Shown one piece after another: positions 48,980-60,738 of a DNA stretch of 64,000 bases. The notes beneath the pieces are model-generated. The model did not search any database, was not told where the DNA came from, and was given only the letters and a program-made list of their open reading frames with translations. Each line of letters begins with the position of its first letter. The first letter of the stretch is position 1. Source of the stretch: Arthrinium phaeospermum (taxonomy: Eukaryota; Ascomycota; Sordariomycetes; Amphisphaeriales; Apiosporaceae); contig QYRS01000014.1 in the NCBI GenBank assembly GCA_006503535.1, positions 372,001 to 436,000 of the forward strand. The letters are read 5' to 3'. Made by a program: the position numbers and the translations under genes.

Positions 48980-50803
48980 TCAGCCCAGTACCAAATCTTC
49001 CACTTGAGGACCTAATGCCTCCCAATCCCGCTTGTACATGGCACCTATGCCCGCTCTGTATGCGATCCCATCCTCCCGCTTCACCGCCATGATGAAGTAT
49101 ATTTCTTTCCCTCTCCTAGTGAATTCTGCTGAACGACAGAATGCATAGTCGTCAGTGTAGATGAGTCTTTCGAGGAAGCTAGTCCTGGACCCGGCGCGAA
49201 TGTATGGAACACAGGAAGAGAGGGCCACCAACTCGCAAGACCCGACCGTTACAGGCCACGGCTGTTCCTCCGTCCACCTGACGAGCCCGGAATGTTCGGT
49301 TGGTCCCTGAAACCGGCCAACCCTGCTGGCATCCATCCCTTCCTGTTTCGGCCACGGCAGGATAGAGGCGCGTCGGATCACCGGTGCTCGCGCACGCAGC
49401 AGATTGATATCGCTGTCCACAATTCCGGCGTGGTTGCCGTTGGGCCGTTCCCAATCCCACAGTGGGACGATGTGGTCCAGCTGCAGACCTGATCGCGGGA
49501 TGCTCCAGCAAACGAACCCCTGCCAACCCATCCACGACCAGCTAGGTGGTGGGGTAGTACCCTCTGGCCGAGTGGAGTCCCTGGTACGACGCCTTTTGGC
49601 AGGCAGACCCGTCCATAATAAGCATGTCGTCAGGTGCTGCACCGGGAGGCCCCACAACAGCCCCTCCGGGAAGAAAGGAACGAACTGCTTGGCCACACCA
49701 AGGAACGCGTCATGAACATCCTCGGGAAATGTGAAGTGCCTAGTGTTCTGTATGAAAGTATCAGCATCCTGAAGATAATCTTTTTTTTTCTCGTGGTGTT
49801 ACTGATTGCAAAACGCACATAGCTACCCACGAGTCTATTGTACATGGTGAACTCGTCTCTCAATACCGTGCTTGGTGATGTAGGAGACGGTACCAATATG
49901 TTTCGTGTGAGGTTTCGGTACATTATACCGCGTTCAATCGGACAATGACGGCCATCGGTGTCCCTGGAAGGGCAAAGTCCGCTATATCTCGTGGATCCAT
50001 GCCAGATACGGCAACCGCATTGCCAGACAACGAAGTCTTGACAGAAGACGAGCTTACGTCGAGAAAATATAGACTCTTGAAAGGTCCAACCCCTGGAGTA
50101 CTACGGAATCAAACGTCAGGTTCAGTCAAATGTCCACGGAAGTCGCAAGTGGGAGGCCAGTCACTTACCCAGGTCAGTTCGTTGGGATCCATACACCGCA
50201 TATAATGGTTGTGTTCCATCTCGTTGGGAAAAGATCGGGGGCCAGTGACCCCTTTCAGACCTCGGAGGCCATGGTTGGCGTCTGGTCCAGCCGCTGCCAC
50301 GATGGTCAAGTAGGCACCCTCGTATATGTCCGCCATGGCGTGCAGCTGGGCGTGCTTCGCTCGACACCTCCCCACACATAACTCAAGGCCAGGTACTCAT
50401 CGTCCACCTCCGTGGCCGGGACGATGCATTGCCTCTTAACGTCGATGAGCCACAGAGGACGACCGCGAGTCGCATCCTTCTCACGCGAAGATGAGCATGG
50501 GGGGTGGTCATGGTCGCAGAGATCTAGCCAAAACAAAATCTCGTAAATGTCAACCCAGGAAGCGTTGAGGTTAGCCGCATATTTCGGTTGCCGGCTATGA
50601 GTAGCATCATTCGTGGAGAATATTGGGGTTGAACTGGGAGCGGAGATGCGAGGGTCGGATGTGTATCTTATTGACTTCCAAACGCGAGGTGGGAGCAGTT
50701 CTCTGCCAATGGCATCAAGCCGCAAAATCAGTCTGCGATGCTGGTCGCGCATACCCGTCAAGCAGCTTAATGTCGCGAAAGATGGAGCAAAAGGTGAAGA
50801 CAT
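48980..50803 (-). pseudogene. HET-domain protein lacking the HET core, probable pseudogene
   Basis: The gene can be read as exons 50169-50803, 49819-50100 and 48980-49747 on the minus strand. Seen: a typical start of the HET domain (DDEYLALSYVWGG), then, within a few codons and in a different frame, AKHAQLHAMADIYEGAYLTI with the AAAGPDANHGL tail of the HET core. The ~60-70 residues normally between (the strand-helix core ending in W-V-D-x-L-C-I) are missing, and the frame is off by one or two bases. The downstream part is intact: spliced W-YSRGWTFQE, TFPEDVHDAFLGV after the last intron, and PSWSWMGWQG. Known: HET domains trigger incompatibility cell death after allorecognition. Without the core the gene should not trigger. 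The C-terminal reading frame is otherwise undamaged, so the loss may be recent. Confidence 0.7.
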
Positions 50804-52288
50804 GCGCGCCTCGTCGGGGTGCTCGATCGCTTATAAAGGAAAAAGCCCCGCAAACCTACCCTGGCGCAGCAGCGTGCGTCTCCATAGCGGTTTTCAGCCG
50901 AAGGCCTACGGATTGGGTCAGCAACGCTTGGAGCTCGTCACGTGGATCCCATACATACTTACATATTGAGATTCTTGATTGGTTGATTCGGCTCAGATCT
51001 TTAAAACTGTTAACCCAAGTCTTCCTCACGCTGAGTTCCAACCCCATTTGTCCTGAACGACCAATTAAATACCAGACCTGGTGATGGTGTTCTGTCTTTA
51101 CCAGGGCGGCTCGGTATGAGTCGAGAGAGAGAGAGAGAAAAAGAGAGTACAATGATTGATCGACACCTGGCGCTAAGATGTTGTTGTAACCCACCGCAGT
51201 GTCAACTGATATCGAGCTCCTGCCAAATGCACGCGTGGATTGTTAGCATGCGCGTACGACCCAAAGCGAAGGGTTGTTCCAAATGAATCGTGAGACCCTG
51301 TCAGCTGACAGGCGACTCGCCCGTAGAAAAATGCCATGCCATAGTTCGGGACGCCAGTCCGAGCACGGAGGGCCTCGGCGATGACATCGAGGTCACTCAG
51401 CACCGCCGACTCGTGAGCCGGTGGGCTCGCATGTCTCAACCCGCGCGCTATTACAGCTACTGGTCCCGCGCGCTAATCCGCGAGCGTTTGGGGTGGTGGT
51501 GGTGTCCGCGGGCCCAGCCGGGTGGCCGGGTCGAGGGCAATTTCTGCTTGTGCCTTGCTACGGCGAGTTACCATGGCCGGCAACTAAGCCCGCGCGCGAC
51601 GCCGCTATCTAGACCAAGTAGAACATTCCTGTGATAACGTCTCCAATATGGCGGGGACGCAACGACGGCGGCGTGGGCGCCTCGGTGCCCAACTGCACAG
51701 ACGTCACCACCACGTTGACCTACGTCAAGTATGTATTAACCATTCAGTTAGGCAACATAGGGTCTGGGAAGCGGACATGAAAAGACCTAGTTCTTGTATC
51801 TACCGGGTCATTCTCATGTTAGATATATAGATTCTTGGTGTCCGAGTGGAAATCAAACCGTCCCGTCTGGACATGCGCTCGCAGTATGGAGTACAAAAGA
51901 CCTTCCCGAATCTCGATGCGTCTTCATTTAGTCTTAAGTCATGCTGTAGCGTGCTGTCATATCATATCTGTTGCTCAAAAAGGGGCTACGAAACAATCAA
52001 ACCATCAGGTTGTTGCACATAACCATTAGGAGCGTAACATCGTTGTCTTCTCCCAACGACAGATTCCATACAACTTGGTACGTGTCACGTGGGGTTAGTT
52101 GCCCCACTACCGTAGATGGCTCCATACCAGCCATCCTAAATAGCGAGGGATCGTGAGATTATCATAAGTCCTTATGCGCCTACATATCCCATATTAAACT
52201 TCTGTCACCTCTGCCTTCTGGTCTTGTTTTTCTTCTTTTTTCTTTTCATCTCCAATTTCCCTTTTCCTATGATTCTCCCCACACCACG
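50804..52288. other. intergenic, no gene seen
   Basis: About 1.5 kb. Contains a GA/AG microsatellite-like run near 51120-51147 and no convincing reading frame. A C/T-rich leader precedes the ATG at 52289. Confidence 0.5.
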
Positions 52289-53881
52289 ATGAATGAGGGA
52301 AGTCCTGATAAGTTGGCGGACTGCTTTGCCGCCATCAAAGGGGAGAAAGTCCCACAAGACACGCACAGTCCGGTAGCCAAGGCCTCCCTTATTCGTGGCA
52401 TTCGCTTACACCACAGCTTCGCTACCAGTTCGGCCGTCAACAAGTTGTGCGACAAGGATGCCCAACTCGCCCGTGCCCGCAATGCTCGCCTGATCATGAG
52501 CAACCAGGTGCCCGAGCAAATGGCCGAGACGGAGCGCCCCTACTGTATCTGGCACCCCGACCTGGCTACGGATGACACCTATCGTCAGCTGGCGAGGCAA
52601 TATCCCGAGATGCGATATCACGTTGGTCGCTCCTGTGCCGCGGCCGGGTACCATGAACTCTACCTCGAGCTGGACCTGTTGCCCGACGTCTCCATCGCCG
52701 AGGAGGCCCGAGAGAGTGCAACCGACGGCGGACGCCTCATGTACCAACAAATCATGAACTCTCCTTGTCGCTACTCTGTAATGGACGATCGAACCCGGTC
52801 TGTCGAGTTGAGTAAGCCCCAATGCCCGGCGTTCCTGAACGGAGACACGCAGGTCCGGTGGTGGGTTGCGTCCCGCGTCCAGACGCCCGAGTCGTGGAAG
52901 TTCGCCGAGTTGAATACAATCGAGGAGGACTCCCGCATACACGAGAGTTTATTTTACCACCCGGAACTAGACCGGTCCCTGCGTCCAGACGAAGTCCGGC
53001 TCCTGTACGAGCCGCTACCTCCGGATCTCCCCACCATGAAGAAAGCCCTGCTCACCGAGATGGCTGCCTACGACGGCAATGTCGACCGCTATGCACGACT
53101 GAGGCACCCGCTAGATCCATGTTACACCATCGAGATAATGAGCGTCATCCGGGGAATCTATCACCACTCCATGTTTGCTCGATGGTGGGGTGACCAGATC
53201 ATGCACAATACGCCTCGCGCCCAAGCTACCGATGCGGAGATGGACCCATTTCCGGATAGCGATAGACCAGGATGGACCTACTTGGACTGGATCAAGCAGG
53301 CCATCATGGCACGCCGCATCATGGTCAACGCCGTGAGTGAGCAGGATCTGGACGAGGTCAAGGCGCACGGCTGGCCGGCAGGCGTACCCTATCCGCATTT
53401 CATATGGTGGCCGCACCGCCCGCACGAGCATTGGCTCTGGATGCTGGCCGACTATGACGAGCACTTCGCGGAGATCGCCGCCACGGCCGCCATCGTGTGC
53501 GACTACAAGGACCTATACTTGCACCTGAGGCCGCGGTTCGACAGGCAGCACGGCACTCTCTACCGACTCTTGGCCTCGGCGCAGAAGTCGCCCAATCCCT
53601 TCTACGCCGAGGACTTGGGGAAGGTGCCGGGGCTCCGGTTGTGTGGCATTGTAGAAGATGAAGAGTATTGGGTGGATGACTACGAGCCGGCCGGCCTTCC
53701 CGATCCGTATGAACCGGTTGAGGATAGCCTCTATTATGGGTACGGTCCGTATTACCGAGGCCATGCTGCCCAAAGCTACATGGCCGAGCACGCCGTGTTC
53801 AGGAGCTTGGGGCTGGACTTTACGCCTCGATCGCAGGCTGAGGAGCAGGAGCAGGCCACGCCCGAGGAGGGCACGAACTGA
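52289..53881 (+). CDS. 530-residue fungal protein with internal duplication, unknown function
   Basis: Single exon. The product is soluble, Trp/Tyr-rich and has no signal peptide or TM segment. Two stretches share one pattern: PYCIWHPDLATDDTYRQLAR near residue 84 and PHFIWWPHRPHEHWLWMLA near residue 368, each followed by a helix (AAAGYHELYLELDLL, AIVCDYKDLYLHLRP). Between them are segments such as VRWWVASRVQTPESWKF and IMSVIRGIYHHSMFARWWGD. So the protein is built from two related halves. I believe similar proteins are common, uncharacterised and multi-copy in filamentous ascomycetes, but could not verify this. The C-terminus is Gln/Glu-rich and disordered. No catalytic motif is identifiable. 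Coding appears intact. Confidence 0.75.
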   Translation: MNEGSPDKLADCFAAIKGEKVPQDTHSPVAKASLIRGIRLHHSFATSSAVNKLCDKDAQLARARNARLIMSNQVPEQMAETERPYCIWHPDLATDDTYRQLARQYPEMRYHVGRSCAAAGYHELYLELDLLPDVSIAEEARESATDGGRLMYQQIMNSPCRYSVMDDRTRSVELSKPQCPAFLNGDTQVRWWVASRVQTPESWKFAELNTIEEDSRIHESLFYHPELDRSLRPDEVRLLYEPLPPDLPTMKKALLTEMAAYDGNVDRYARLRHPLDPCYTIEIMSVIRGIYHHSMFARWWGDQIMHNTPRAQATDAEMDPFPDSDRPGWTYLDWIKQAIMARRIMVNAVSEQDLDEVKAHGWPAGVPYPHFIWWPHRPHEHWLWMLADYDEHFAEIAATAAIVCDYKDLYLHLRPRFDRQHGTLYRLLASAQKSPNPFYAEDLGKVPGLRLCGIVEDEEYWVDDYEPAGLPDPYEPVEDSLYYGYGPYYRGHAAQSYMAEHAVFRSLGLDFTPRSQAEEQEQATPEEGTN

Positions 53882-54410
53882 GAGCGGGGTGGGCAGAGTC
53901 TGGACTAATCATTTCTTCAACATAAAAAGTACGTGAAAGTCAGCATAAAGCACTCGAGGACTTCAAATATGCGATTTGGCTATCTGGGAGGGGACTCTTA
54001 TGGACTGATTTGGTCGTTCGGCGAACTTATTGGCGCATTGGTGCATTAGGAGGAACTCCGGGGTAAGGAACTTTTAGCCCATGACTGAGGCTCCTGGAGA
54101 AACCAAATGTTTAGTGGTAATGAATACGCGTATTGTTGTTGGACTCGTGTTTTGCTTGGTGGCATGGAACCCAGTTTCGCGACAAAGCAACGCGTGGGAA
54201 GTTCTCCCAGTAACCTGGAAGCACCCGGTGGGTACAAAGCTAGAATCACACAACAACAAGGCAAAACTCAACCACCCACACCATATTGGGCACAACCGCT
54301 TGTTGCACGTATCTTGGTTCTTCCCACAAATTGCCTATACACCATCTTGTCGCATTCACTTTTCGAGAAGACAGACACTGAATCGTTTGAACGACCACAC
54401 CCTTTCCTAC
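53882..54410. other. intergenic, possibly upstream coding of copy B
   Basis: No separate gene. The frame of BTB copy B stays open upstream to an ATG at 54081, but the added residues look like translated leader DNA and lie outside the BTB pattern, so the later ATG was preferred. Confidence 0.45.
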
Positions 54411-55740
54411 ATGGAGTATTACCCAGAGCAACGGTCCACCAAAGTGGTGCTGGTCGCAGATGGCGACCTCATCATCCGAGTCTCCGACACCAGCGATCGA
54501 TGGATAGATAAGGACTTTCTTGTGGACTCAAACACGGTAAAACGCTCGTCCAATTCGTGGGAAGCGCTGGTCGCCGGAAAATCCGCCAGTTCTGGATTTG
54601 ATGTCGTAACTATCACAGACAAAGCTCAGTACCTCGGAACCATTCTCTCTATTATGCATTGCAAGTTTGGAGATGTACCCTCTGAACTTGACGTGTCGGA
54701 GATCTATAAGCTCCTCCAAATTACCGAAGCGTACGAAGTAACACACCTACTTCGACCCTGGGCTGCTTCTTGGATCAAACCATGGCAAGACGGCGACTTC
54801 CTCACTCTGCCACCCAATATAGAACATGAAATGACCATAAGGATGCTCGGCGAGCGAATCTGGATTGCTTCGGTACTGGGCGAGAAAGAGATACTCAGAA
54901 AATTGACGCAGTATATTATCAAAGCGATACCCTTCAATTATGAGTATTCTCTCTATGAGGGCGAAGGGTGTGCGTTCTCACTGTTGGAGTTCCCCGAGAT
55001 TCCTGGCCTTTTGGGTAAGTCTTACTAATTAGTACGAGGCTGTAAGTTCATTATTAACAAAAGGAATGTCGCTAGACTATGTAAGAGGCGAGCAACTGAG
55101 ACGGCTGCAACAGCTCCACGCGGTCTTCGAGAAAGTTATGGAACGCGGCAACGAATACTACATTCACCAATTTAGCAGCGACCGCCGTCCCGGCGAGCGT
55201 TACCAAGACTACGACTGCTGTCAATGCGGCAAACACCACATATGGGGCGAATTTTGCCAACTTTGTACCCGCCCCAAGGGCGAACAAGCCATGTGCAACT
55301 CTGTCATCTTGGGGTCGATAATCCGTGGCTATCGGCAATACAAGTCAAGGATGATTAAGAATGACTACATCTCGATTAGCGACGAGGAGGGAAAGACCGC
55401 CTCAGAGTCAATCGAACCCGGCGAGCTGAAGCAAAGCCTCGAGGAACATTTTTGTGAGCTGCGGAACATCAAAATATATGGTCTCCCCGAAGCCACAGGT
55501 TACAAAACTACGACCAGGTACGGGAAGACGCATGGCGACTGCAACCCTACCGCCTGGATAAGGGCCCAGCTGGAGGACGTACTGTCCGACATCGCAGAGG
55601 ACCTAGGGGAAGAACTCGAGTCGAGCCTGGACGAGCGAGCTAGGCGCACAGGAATGTACAATCAGCTAAAGCGAGCCGAAAGCGAGACCCCCAAGGAGAC
55701 AAAGCAGACGAAGAAGAAGAAGATGACGGAACGATCATAG
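54411..55740 (+). CDS. BTB plus C-terminal Cys/HxxCNP protein, copy B
   Basis: Two exons (54411-55014, 55076-55740; 61-nt phase-1 intron) give 422 residues. The first exon is a fungal BTB domain: ADGDLIIRVSDTSD, KDFLVDSNTVKRSSNSWEAL, ILSIMHCKFGDVP, LLQITEAYEVTHLLRPW, then a helical back part ending EFPEIPGLL. The splice gives DYVRGEQLRRLQQLHAVF, a Cys knuckle CCQCGKHHIWGEFCQLC, MCNSVILGSIIRGYRQ, and later HGDCNPTAWIRAQLEDVL; the tail is Lys/Glu-rich. Known: BTB domains dimerise and recruit ubiquitin-ligase or transcription partners. The knuckle could bind zinc (inference). It starts the same-strand array of four. It appears intact; the alternative upstream ATG at 54081 would add 110 residues. 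Confidence 0.78.
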
Positions 55741-56690
55741 GTGGCAAACGACGACAACCGCTAGGATCACCACCTAAAGCTATGATTTGGCGTCTAGCAA
55801 AAAGGCGTTTGATGCATCGGTCGTCTGCTTGCCATGCATGTGGGAGGTCCTAGCACGCTGAGAGCAAAGACGTCAGTTGATGCAATCATTCATCCCTTAG
55901 CCTTGTTGGCAAAACATAAACAGTAACTGGTCGGCTTCAACGACAACACACTTCTCTTCTGTATGAAGAAGAATAATGGTAGTTATGGATAAAGTAGGAG
56001 TTGATTTTATGAATAGGAAAGAGTTATGAATCGACAGTGGGACATAGGAAAGTGAATTTTGGATTGATTGTAGATCCACCGACAAAAGGACCATGATCTG
56101 GAGTTTCGAAAACGCTGAGATTGTCTTGACGGGTCATTCCGATACCAGGGGATTTCCGAATAGTAGATTGACATTGGTTTTTTCTGGAAGCTCCTCAGAT
56201 AAATGCCATAGCAGCTCTGCACCAGATCAAACTCTCGTCGCAGAGTCCTGCGAGGTGAACACTGATGGACGCCTTCTAGTCTACAGATATGTGCTGCCCT
56301 AGTGGAATCGCGGGAGGTTTGCCAAGGACAAAGAAATCACAGATAGCAAAGACAAGCCTCCCAAGAGTCAACTTGTGGTCGGAAAGAAGAACTATGGCAT
56401 TTCTTACTCACTCCTCAAAGACGAGGGCATCTGTGTGGTTGCTTGAGTGGGCCTGATTGGTATGAAATGGAATACGGCGGAATCCCAAAGCAGCGATTGC
56501 CAAACCTGACTTCCTGCACAACGCCAAGTCTCAGCATTATTATAAGTACACGTCAGATTTACCTTGCAGAGAATGGGCCTCTTTCCAATTGAACTTTGGT
56601 ACTCTTTGTGCATCCTACATCGATGTGCCACAACTTCACGAAGTCTTGATCCAACAGAAAGATCTGGCTTCGCGCATTCCAGACAAAGAA
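55741..56690. other. intergenic between copies B and C
   Basis: 950 nt. Only short frames without domain pattern. AT-rich. It presumably holds the promoter of copy C. Confidence 0.5.
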
Positions 56691-57967
56691 ATGGATAGCC
56701 TGGACGACGCAATGATCGAGGATGCTTCGTACGAAGAAATCAGCTTCGACACCGATGTCATTGTAGAGAATGGCGACCTCTTAATCCTTGTCCGTGAGAT
56801 TAAGGATGACAAGAACCTGAGAGAGTCGCGCCGTGCATTCCTCGTCGACTCTAGAGTCATTTCAGAATCATCTGCCATATGGAAAGCGCTTGTGCCACGA
56901 AAGCGCAACGGTTCCGGCCGCAACGTAATAGAAGTCACGGGCGACATCTGGTACCACGAAAGGCTCTTTCTCCTCATGCACGAAGAGTTCTGTTACTCCT
57001 TTACTCACTATGATGAGGATGATTTCTTTGAACTTCTTAAATTTACCGATGGATGGGGAGTAACATATCTGATCCTGCCTTGGTTCACCCATTGGATCGA
57101 TGAGTTGGAATACTTGAACCCAGATTACAAATCGATCTATTACATGGGTCTTGAGATTCTCCTGATTCGACTTTGGACGGTCTGGACTTTGGGACATCGA
57201 GAAGCATTCCAAAGTCTCACTAGGGTTCTTGTAAGGCGAGTTGATATTAGCGACCACAAGTCCGAGCTCACTTTCGATGACGCATGTCTATCGGAGGCAT
57301 TTGACAAGTTCGGTGTGCCAGAAATACCTGGTTTGATAGGTACGTTGGATCTTTGAATGCGTATAAGCCACTAGTACGTGATTAATCATACTAACGTCGC
57401 GGATTGATGCAAGACTATGTAAAAAGAGAACGAGAAAAGAAACTACAGGAACTATATAGCATCTTCGATGAGTTTATGGACAGCGCATATGGCCGATTCT
57501 GCAAACTGAAATCCCGGTCTGTTGACGAACAGCACAAGTGCGACAGTACAATCATGGGGTCAATATTCCTCGGCCGTCAAAGAATATTGACCAGGATTGG
57601 TTCCGACAAATCCCTCGATGAGACATTCCGCGGCATGTTTCGAATTCCGATCTACAATCTTACTATCATGAAAGAGAATGAGAGCAACACATTGTCAAAG
57701 TCTCCGGTTCATAATACTCCGTCAACATCCTACCAGACTCACGATGAGTGCAATCCTACACGTTCCCTGCGTAGCCGGTTGGATATGGTCATGTCCAGCA
57801 TTGCGACAGTGTTGGATAAGGACCACGAGCGTGCCTTGATTAAGCCAGTCAATATCTATGGTGCAGATAACGAGGATTTTGTAGTCTCAGCATACAATGA
57901 GTCGGATATCGAGACAGACTCCGATGTGACGCTGCCGTTAGTCGACGAGGATCAGGACTCGAACTAA
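56691..57967 (+). CDS. BTB plus HxxCNP protein, copy C (Cys knuckle missing)
   Basis: Two exons (56691-57339, 57414-57967; 74-nt phase-1 intron) give 400 residues. The BTB part reads ENGDLLILVREIKDDKN, RAFLVDSRVISESSAIWKAL, LFLLMHEEFCYSFTHYDEDD, LLKFTDGWGVTYLILPWFTHW and ends VPEIPGLI. The second exon starts DYVKREREKKLQELYSIF and has CDSTIMGSIFLGRQ and HDECNPTRSLRSRLDMVM, but the Cys knuckle present in copies B, D and E is absent (only KCDST remains). The tail is acidic (SDIETDSDV). So it has lost, or never had, the putative zinc site. It may act as a partner-binding variant. Start chosen as the first ATG (56691). Confidence 0.76.
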
Positions 57968-58559
57968 CGTTGCTTGTGTGAGACACCACGGTACACATGG
58001 CTTGTGGTTCATCGCGAATGACCAGACTTGAGACTCCTCGTAATTGGAGCCATGCACTAGCATCGGGTGAAAAGTCAACCCTAAAGACCAATGCAATTAT
58101 CAGCTTATGCATCTTCTTGTTGTTTCAGCGAAGGCAAGAGAGTCCTGAACACCGTGCCATTGGATTGGTTAGACCTTACATATTACCTTAGTGTATTCGA
58201 TAGATCCCTAGAAGTCGCTAAATTAGACACAAGTGCCGGATTTGAAGTGAAGTGTTCTTGATGTAAAGATTTAGCTTATGAGTGGGGAGCTGAGTATCTA
58301 AGAAATAAGGCGGGTGTCTAAGTGCCTGAGCAACCGGATCAAAGGAATATGATTCATGAATGGGACATCACTTTGTTTACTAGTCTTCGGTCCCAAGGCA
58401 AACATCCACGGTGCTCCTTCAAAACTGAGGCCAGAACACCCCTCTAGTGTAAAAGCATCAACATTGTCTACATTTCATACTCCCGTACACGGCTTCGCCT
58501 CCACCACAACTTCAGCACAAGAGCACCGAACCTGCTGAGTCTTCTTCCTCTTTGTCAAT
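57968..58559. other. intergenic between copies C and D
   Basis: 590 nt, AT-rich, no gene. A pyrimidine-rich leader precedes the ATG at 58560. Confidence 0.5.
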
Positions 58560-59871
58560 ATGGAGACACTTAGCGAGGCATTGTCCAAAGTCATCCTGGA
58601 CGAAGATGGCGACCTCTTGATCAAGATCATCGACCCAACCGTCTCCGACGCGAAACGGGACTTCCTCGTCGACACCCATGCTGTAGCTCGATCGTCCGAA
58701 AGATTGAGGGAGCTGGTCAAGACTGGACAAGCAGGGTCTGGCGGAGCTAAACATGCTTGGATAACCCTCGAAGGTGACGCGGCATCCTACGAAGTGCTCT
58801 TTTCCATCATGCACTGCAAGTTCGCCGATGTTCCGCTTCGTCTGAGCAAGGATCGGCTCTTTGCCCTCCTCACGATCACAGAGGAGTACCAAGCAACCCA
58901 TCTTCTGAAGCCGTGGACTGCAACATGGACAGTGCCCCATCAAGACTTGCCCAAGACACTTTATTGGGATACTGACCAACTTGTACCGGAGTTACACAAG
59001 CGCCTCTGGATCACGTGGGTCCTTGGTGAGAAAGAGCTGTTTAGGCAGAGTATCAAGCGCCTCATCGAAGAGATGAACGTTGTTGGAGACTCCGACATTT
59101 CCATAAGGGCGACCCCTTTCTCACAGAAGCCCGAGATTCCTGGTCTTTCAGGTAGGTTCCAGAAGTCCAATAAGATGTTTGGTGCAATCCTGACATCTAC
59201 ATACCACTTGCAATGCAAGTTGAGACTAACGCAAAGGATCGGTAACAGACTACTTGAAGAGAGAATACCACAACAAAACCCAGGAGCTCTACCGTGTTTT
59301 CGAGAGAAAGATAGAGCACCACATGAACAGCCTGAACTTCGACAGCGACGACGCATCGGAGGACTCTGACTGCAACGACTGCGAATGCGCGTGTGACAGC
59401 TGCCTACGCAATGGAGAGTTCTGTAGTCTCTGTTGTTCGGGGGGAGTCGATGAGACCGAAATGTGCAACTCTATAGTCATTGGCTCGATGATCCGCGGCT
59501 TACACCAAAAGAAGTCATATCTAGCCAGTCGCGACCCAGCTGAGAGGAGCGTTTTGGAAATATACAAACGTCTCCGCGATATCAAGATCTACCGCTTCCC
59601 AACGCTAGCAGATTACGACGTATCTACCGAATTCAGCAAGAAGCACTCCGCTTGCAATCCTTCCCACAAGATACGTGCCAATTTAGATCGAGTCATGAAT
59701 AGCATCGCAAAGACCCTGGATCCGGATATGGAGATTCACCTAGACCACCAGGCCAATCTTACAGGTTTGGACGAACAGTCGATGAAGGACCGGGAGATGC
59801 CACCCAAGAAGAACAAGAAGAAGAGACGGGAAAGCTACCCTGTGGTTTCAGACATGGATTTGACCGACTAA
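58560..59871 (+). CDS. BTB plus C-terminal Cys/HxxCNP protein, copy D
   Basis: Two exons (58560-59151, 59249-59871; 97-nt phase-1 intron) give 404 residues. BTB part: EDGDLLIKIIDPT, RDFLVDTHAVARSSERLREL, AWITLEGDAASYEVLFSIMH, LFALLTITEEYQATHLLKPW. The back half ends KPEIPGLS. After the intron comes DYLKREYHNKTQELYRVFER and the richest Cys knuckle of the family (CNDCECACDSC then NGEFCSLC), MCNSIVIGSMIRGLHQ, HSACNPSHKIRANLDRVMNS and a Lys-rich tail (KKNKKKRRES) that could be a nuclear signal. It is the copy that fits the family consensus best. Two extra codons of the GC-rich exon agree with neighbours; nothing is broken. Confidence 0.82.
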
Positions 59872-60252
59872 CGACGTGGCACTGGCTTGAAGATCTTTCG
59901 ATTAATGGGCAGGGTTCCGGTTAGTTTTGCACTGTATCGCGTTTTGCGATAGCATAACCGGTAGCACAGATGTACCTTTGGGTTCTTAGGTGACTGGTGG
60001 ATGTCAAACTCTTGACTGCTGTCCTGGGGAGTTTCTCAATCCATATATCCTGACTTTAGTCTTTACGATAGCTGGCAAGATCTGTACATAGATAGGTAGT
60101 AATGCGCACTAAATCGCCTGAGCTTGTAGAAAAGGGACCATATGTCAATAGTCAAGCGGTTGTTTTCTCTATAAGGGCTGTTTCAAAGGCTCTTTTCTTC
60201 ATCATTGCGTCAAATGCATTCCTTTTCGGCATCAAGAAGTCCACATCCGCCC
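59872..60252. other. spacer between BTB copy D and the secreted-protein gene
   Basis: 380 nt, AT-rich, no gene; the two flanking genes are convergent, so it holds their 3' ends. Confidence 0.5.
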
Positions 60253-60738
60253 TTACTCTCTCGCCACGAGAGCAAGGCTCGCAGTCCCAATCTGAAAGCA
60301 GACAGTAGGCAGGGGCCCATTGCAACCTGCGTAGAAACTGCCAGCAAGTTCCGTGCTGCAGTTAATGTTGATCAGCGACTTCTTCGAGGCAACAGAAGAT
60401 TATTTGTCTGTGTTGATAAACACTCACCCGTCTTCAAGCGTATGCTGGATTTCCATAGTCCACTGATTGTCTTGTGGACTCGCCGAGACCGAGAAGGTGT
60501 AGGCATGTTCGGTGCAAGTGAACCGCTCCGATGGGATGACTCCCAGCGCATCGCTGACGCAAGTGATGGAGTGGTTCAGCAGCGAGAAGGATACTTTCGT
60601 CTCGCCGGATCGACTATCGCGCACAAAGTCGTTGACGAGGAGTTGCTCAATGGGCGGTCTTGCAGATAAGGATTCCACGGGAGAAGCCACGACGCTAGCG
60701 GCTGCAAGTGCGACGATTGTTCCAGTGACGGACTTCAT
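60253..60738 (-). CDS. small secreted four-cysteine protein
   Basis: Two exons on the minus strand (60428-60738 and 60253-60355; 72-nt intron, GTGAGT donor and CTGCAG acceptor) encode 137 residues. Seen: a signal peptide (MKSVTGTIVALAAASVVASP, cleavage about residue 19-22), then a compact domain with Cys60, Cys75, Cys115 and Cys123, which could form two disulfides, and aromatic beta-strand patterns (AYTFSVSASPQDNQWTMEI). Splicing brings the last two cysteines (GCNGP and TVCFQ) into frame just before the stop, which supports the intron. Known: secreted beta-sandwich proteins of this size are a common effector-like class. It lies on the opposite strand inside the BTB array. Toxicity or host target cannot be inferred. 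Confidence 0.76.

Noticed and set aside
51120..51147. GA-rich run taken as a possible repeat element
   Set aside because: A short dinucleotide tract only; no flanking duplications or terminal repeats.
54081..54410. Upstream extension of BTB copy B
   Set aside because: The frame is open, but the added residues fit no part of the family, while the ATG at 54411 gives the start position expected from the other copies.
56093..56302. Small plus-strand frame between BTB copies B and C considered as a remnant copy
   Set aside because: Contains no BTB, knuckle or HxxCNP pattern.
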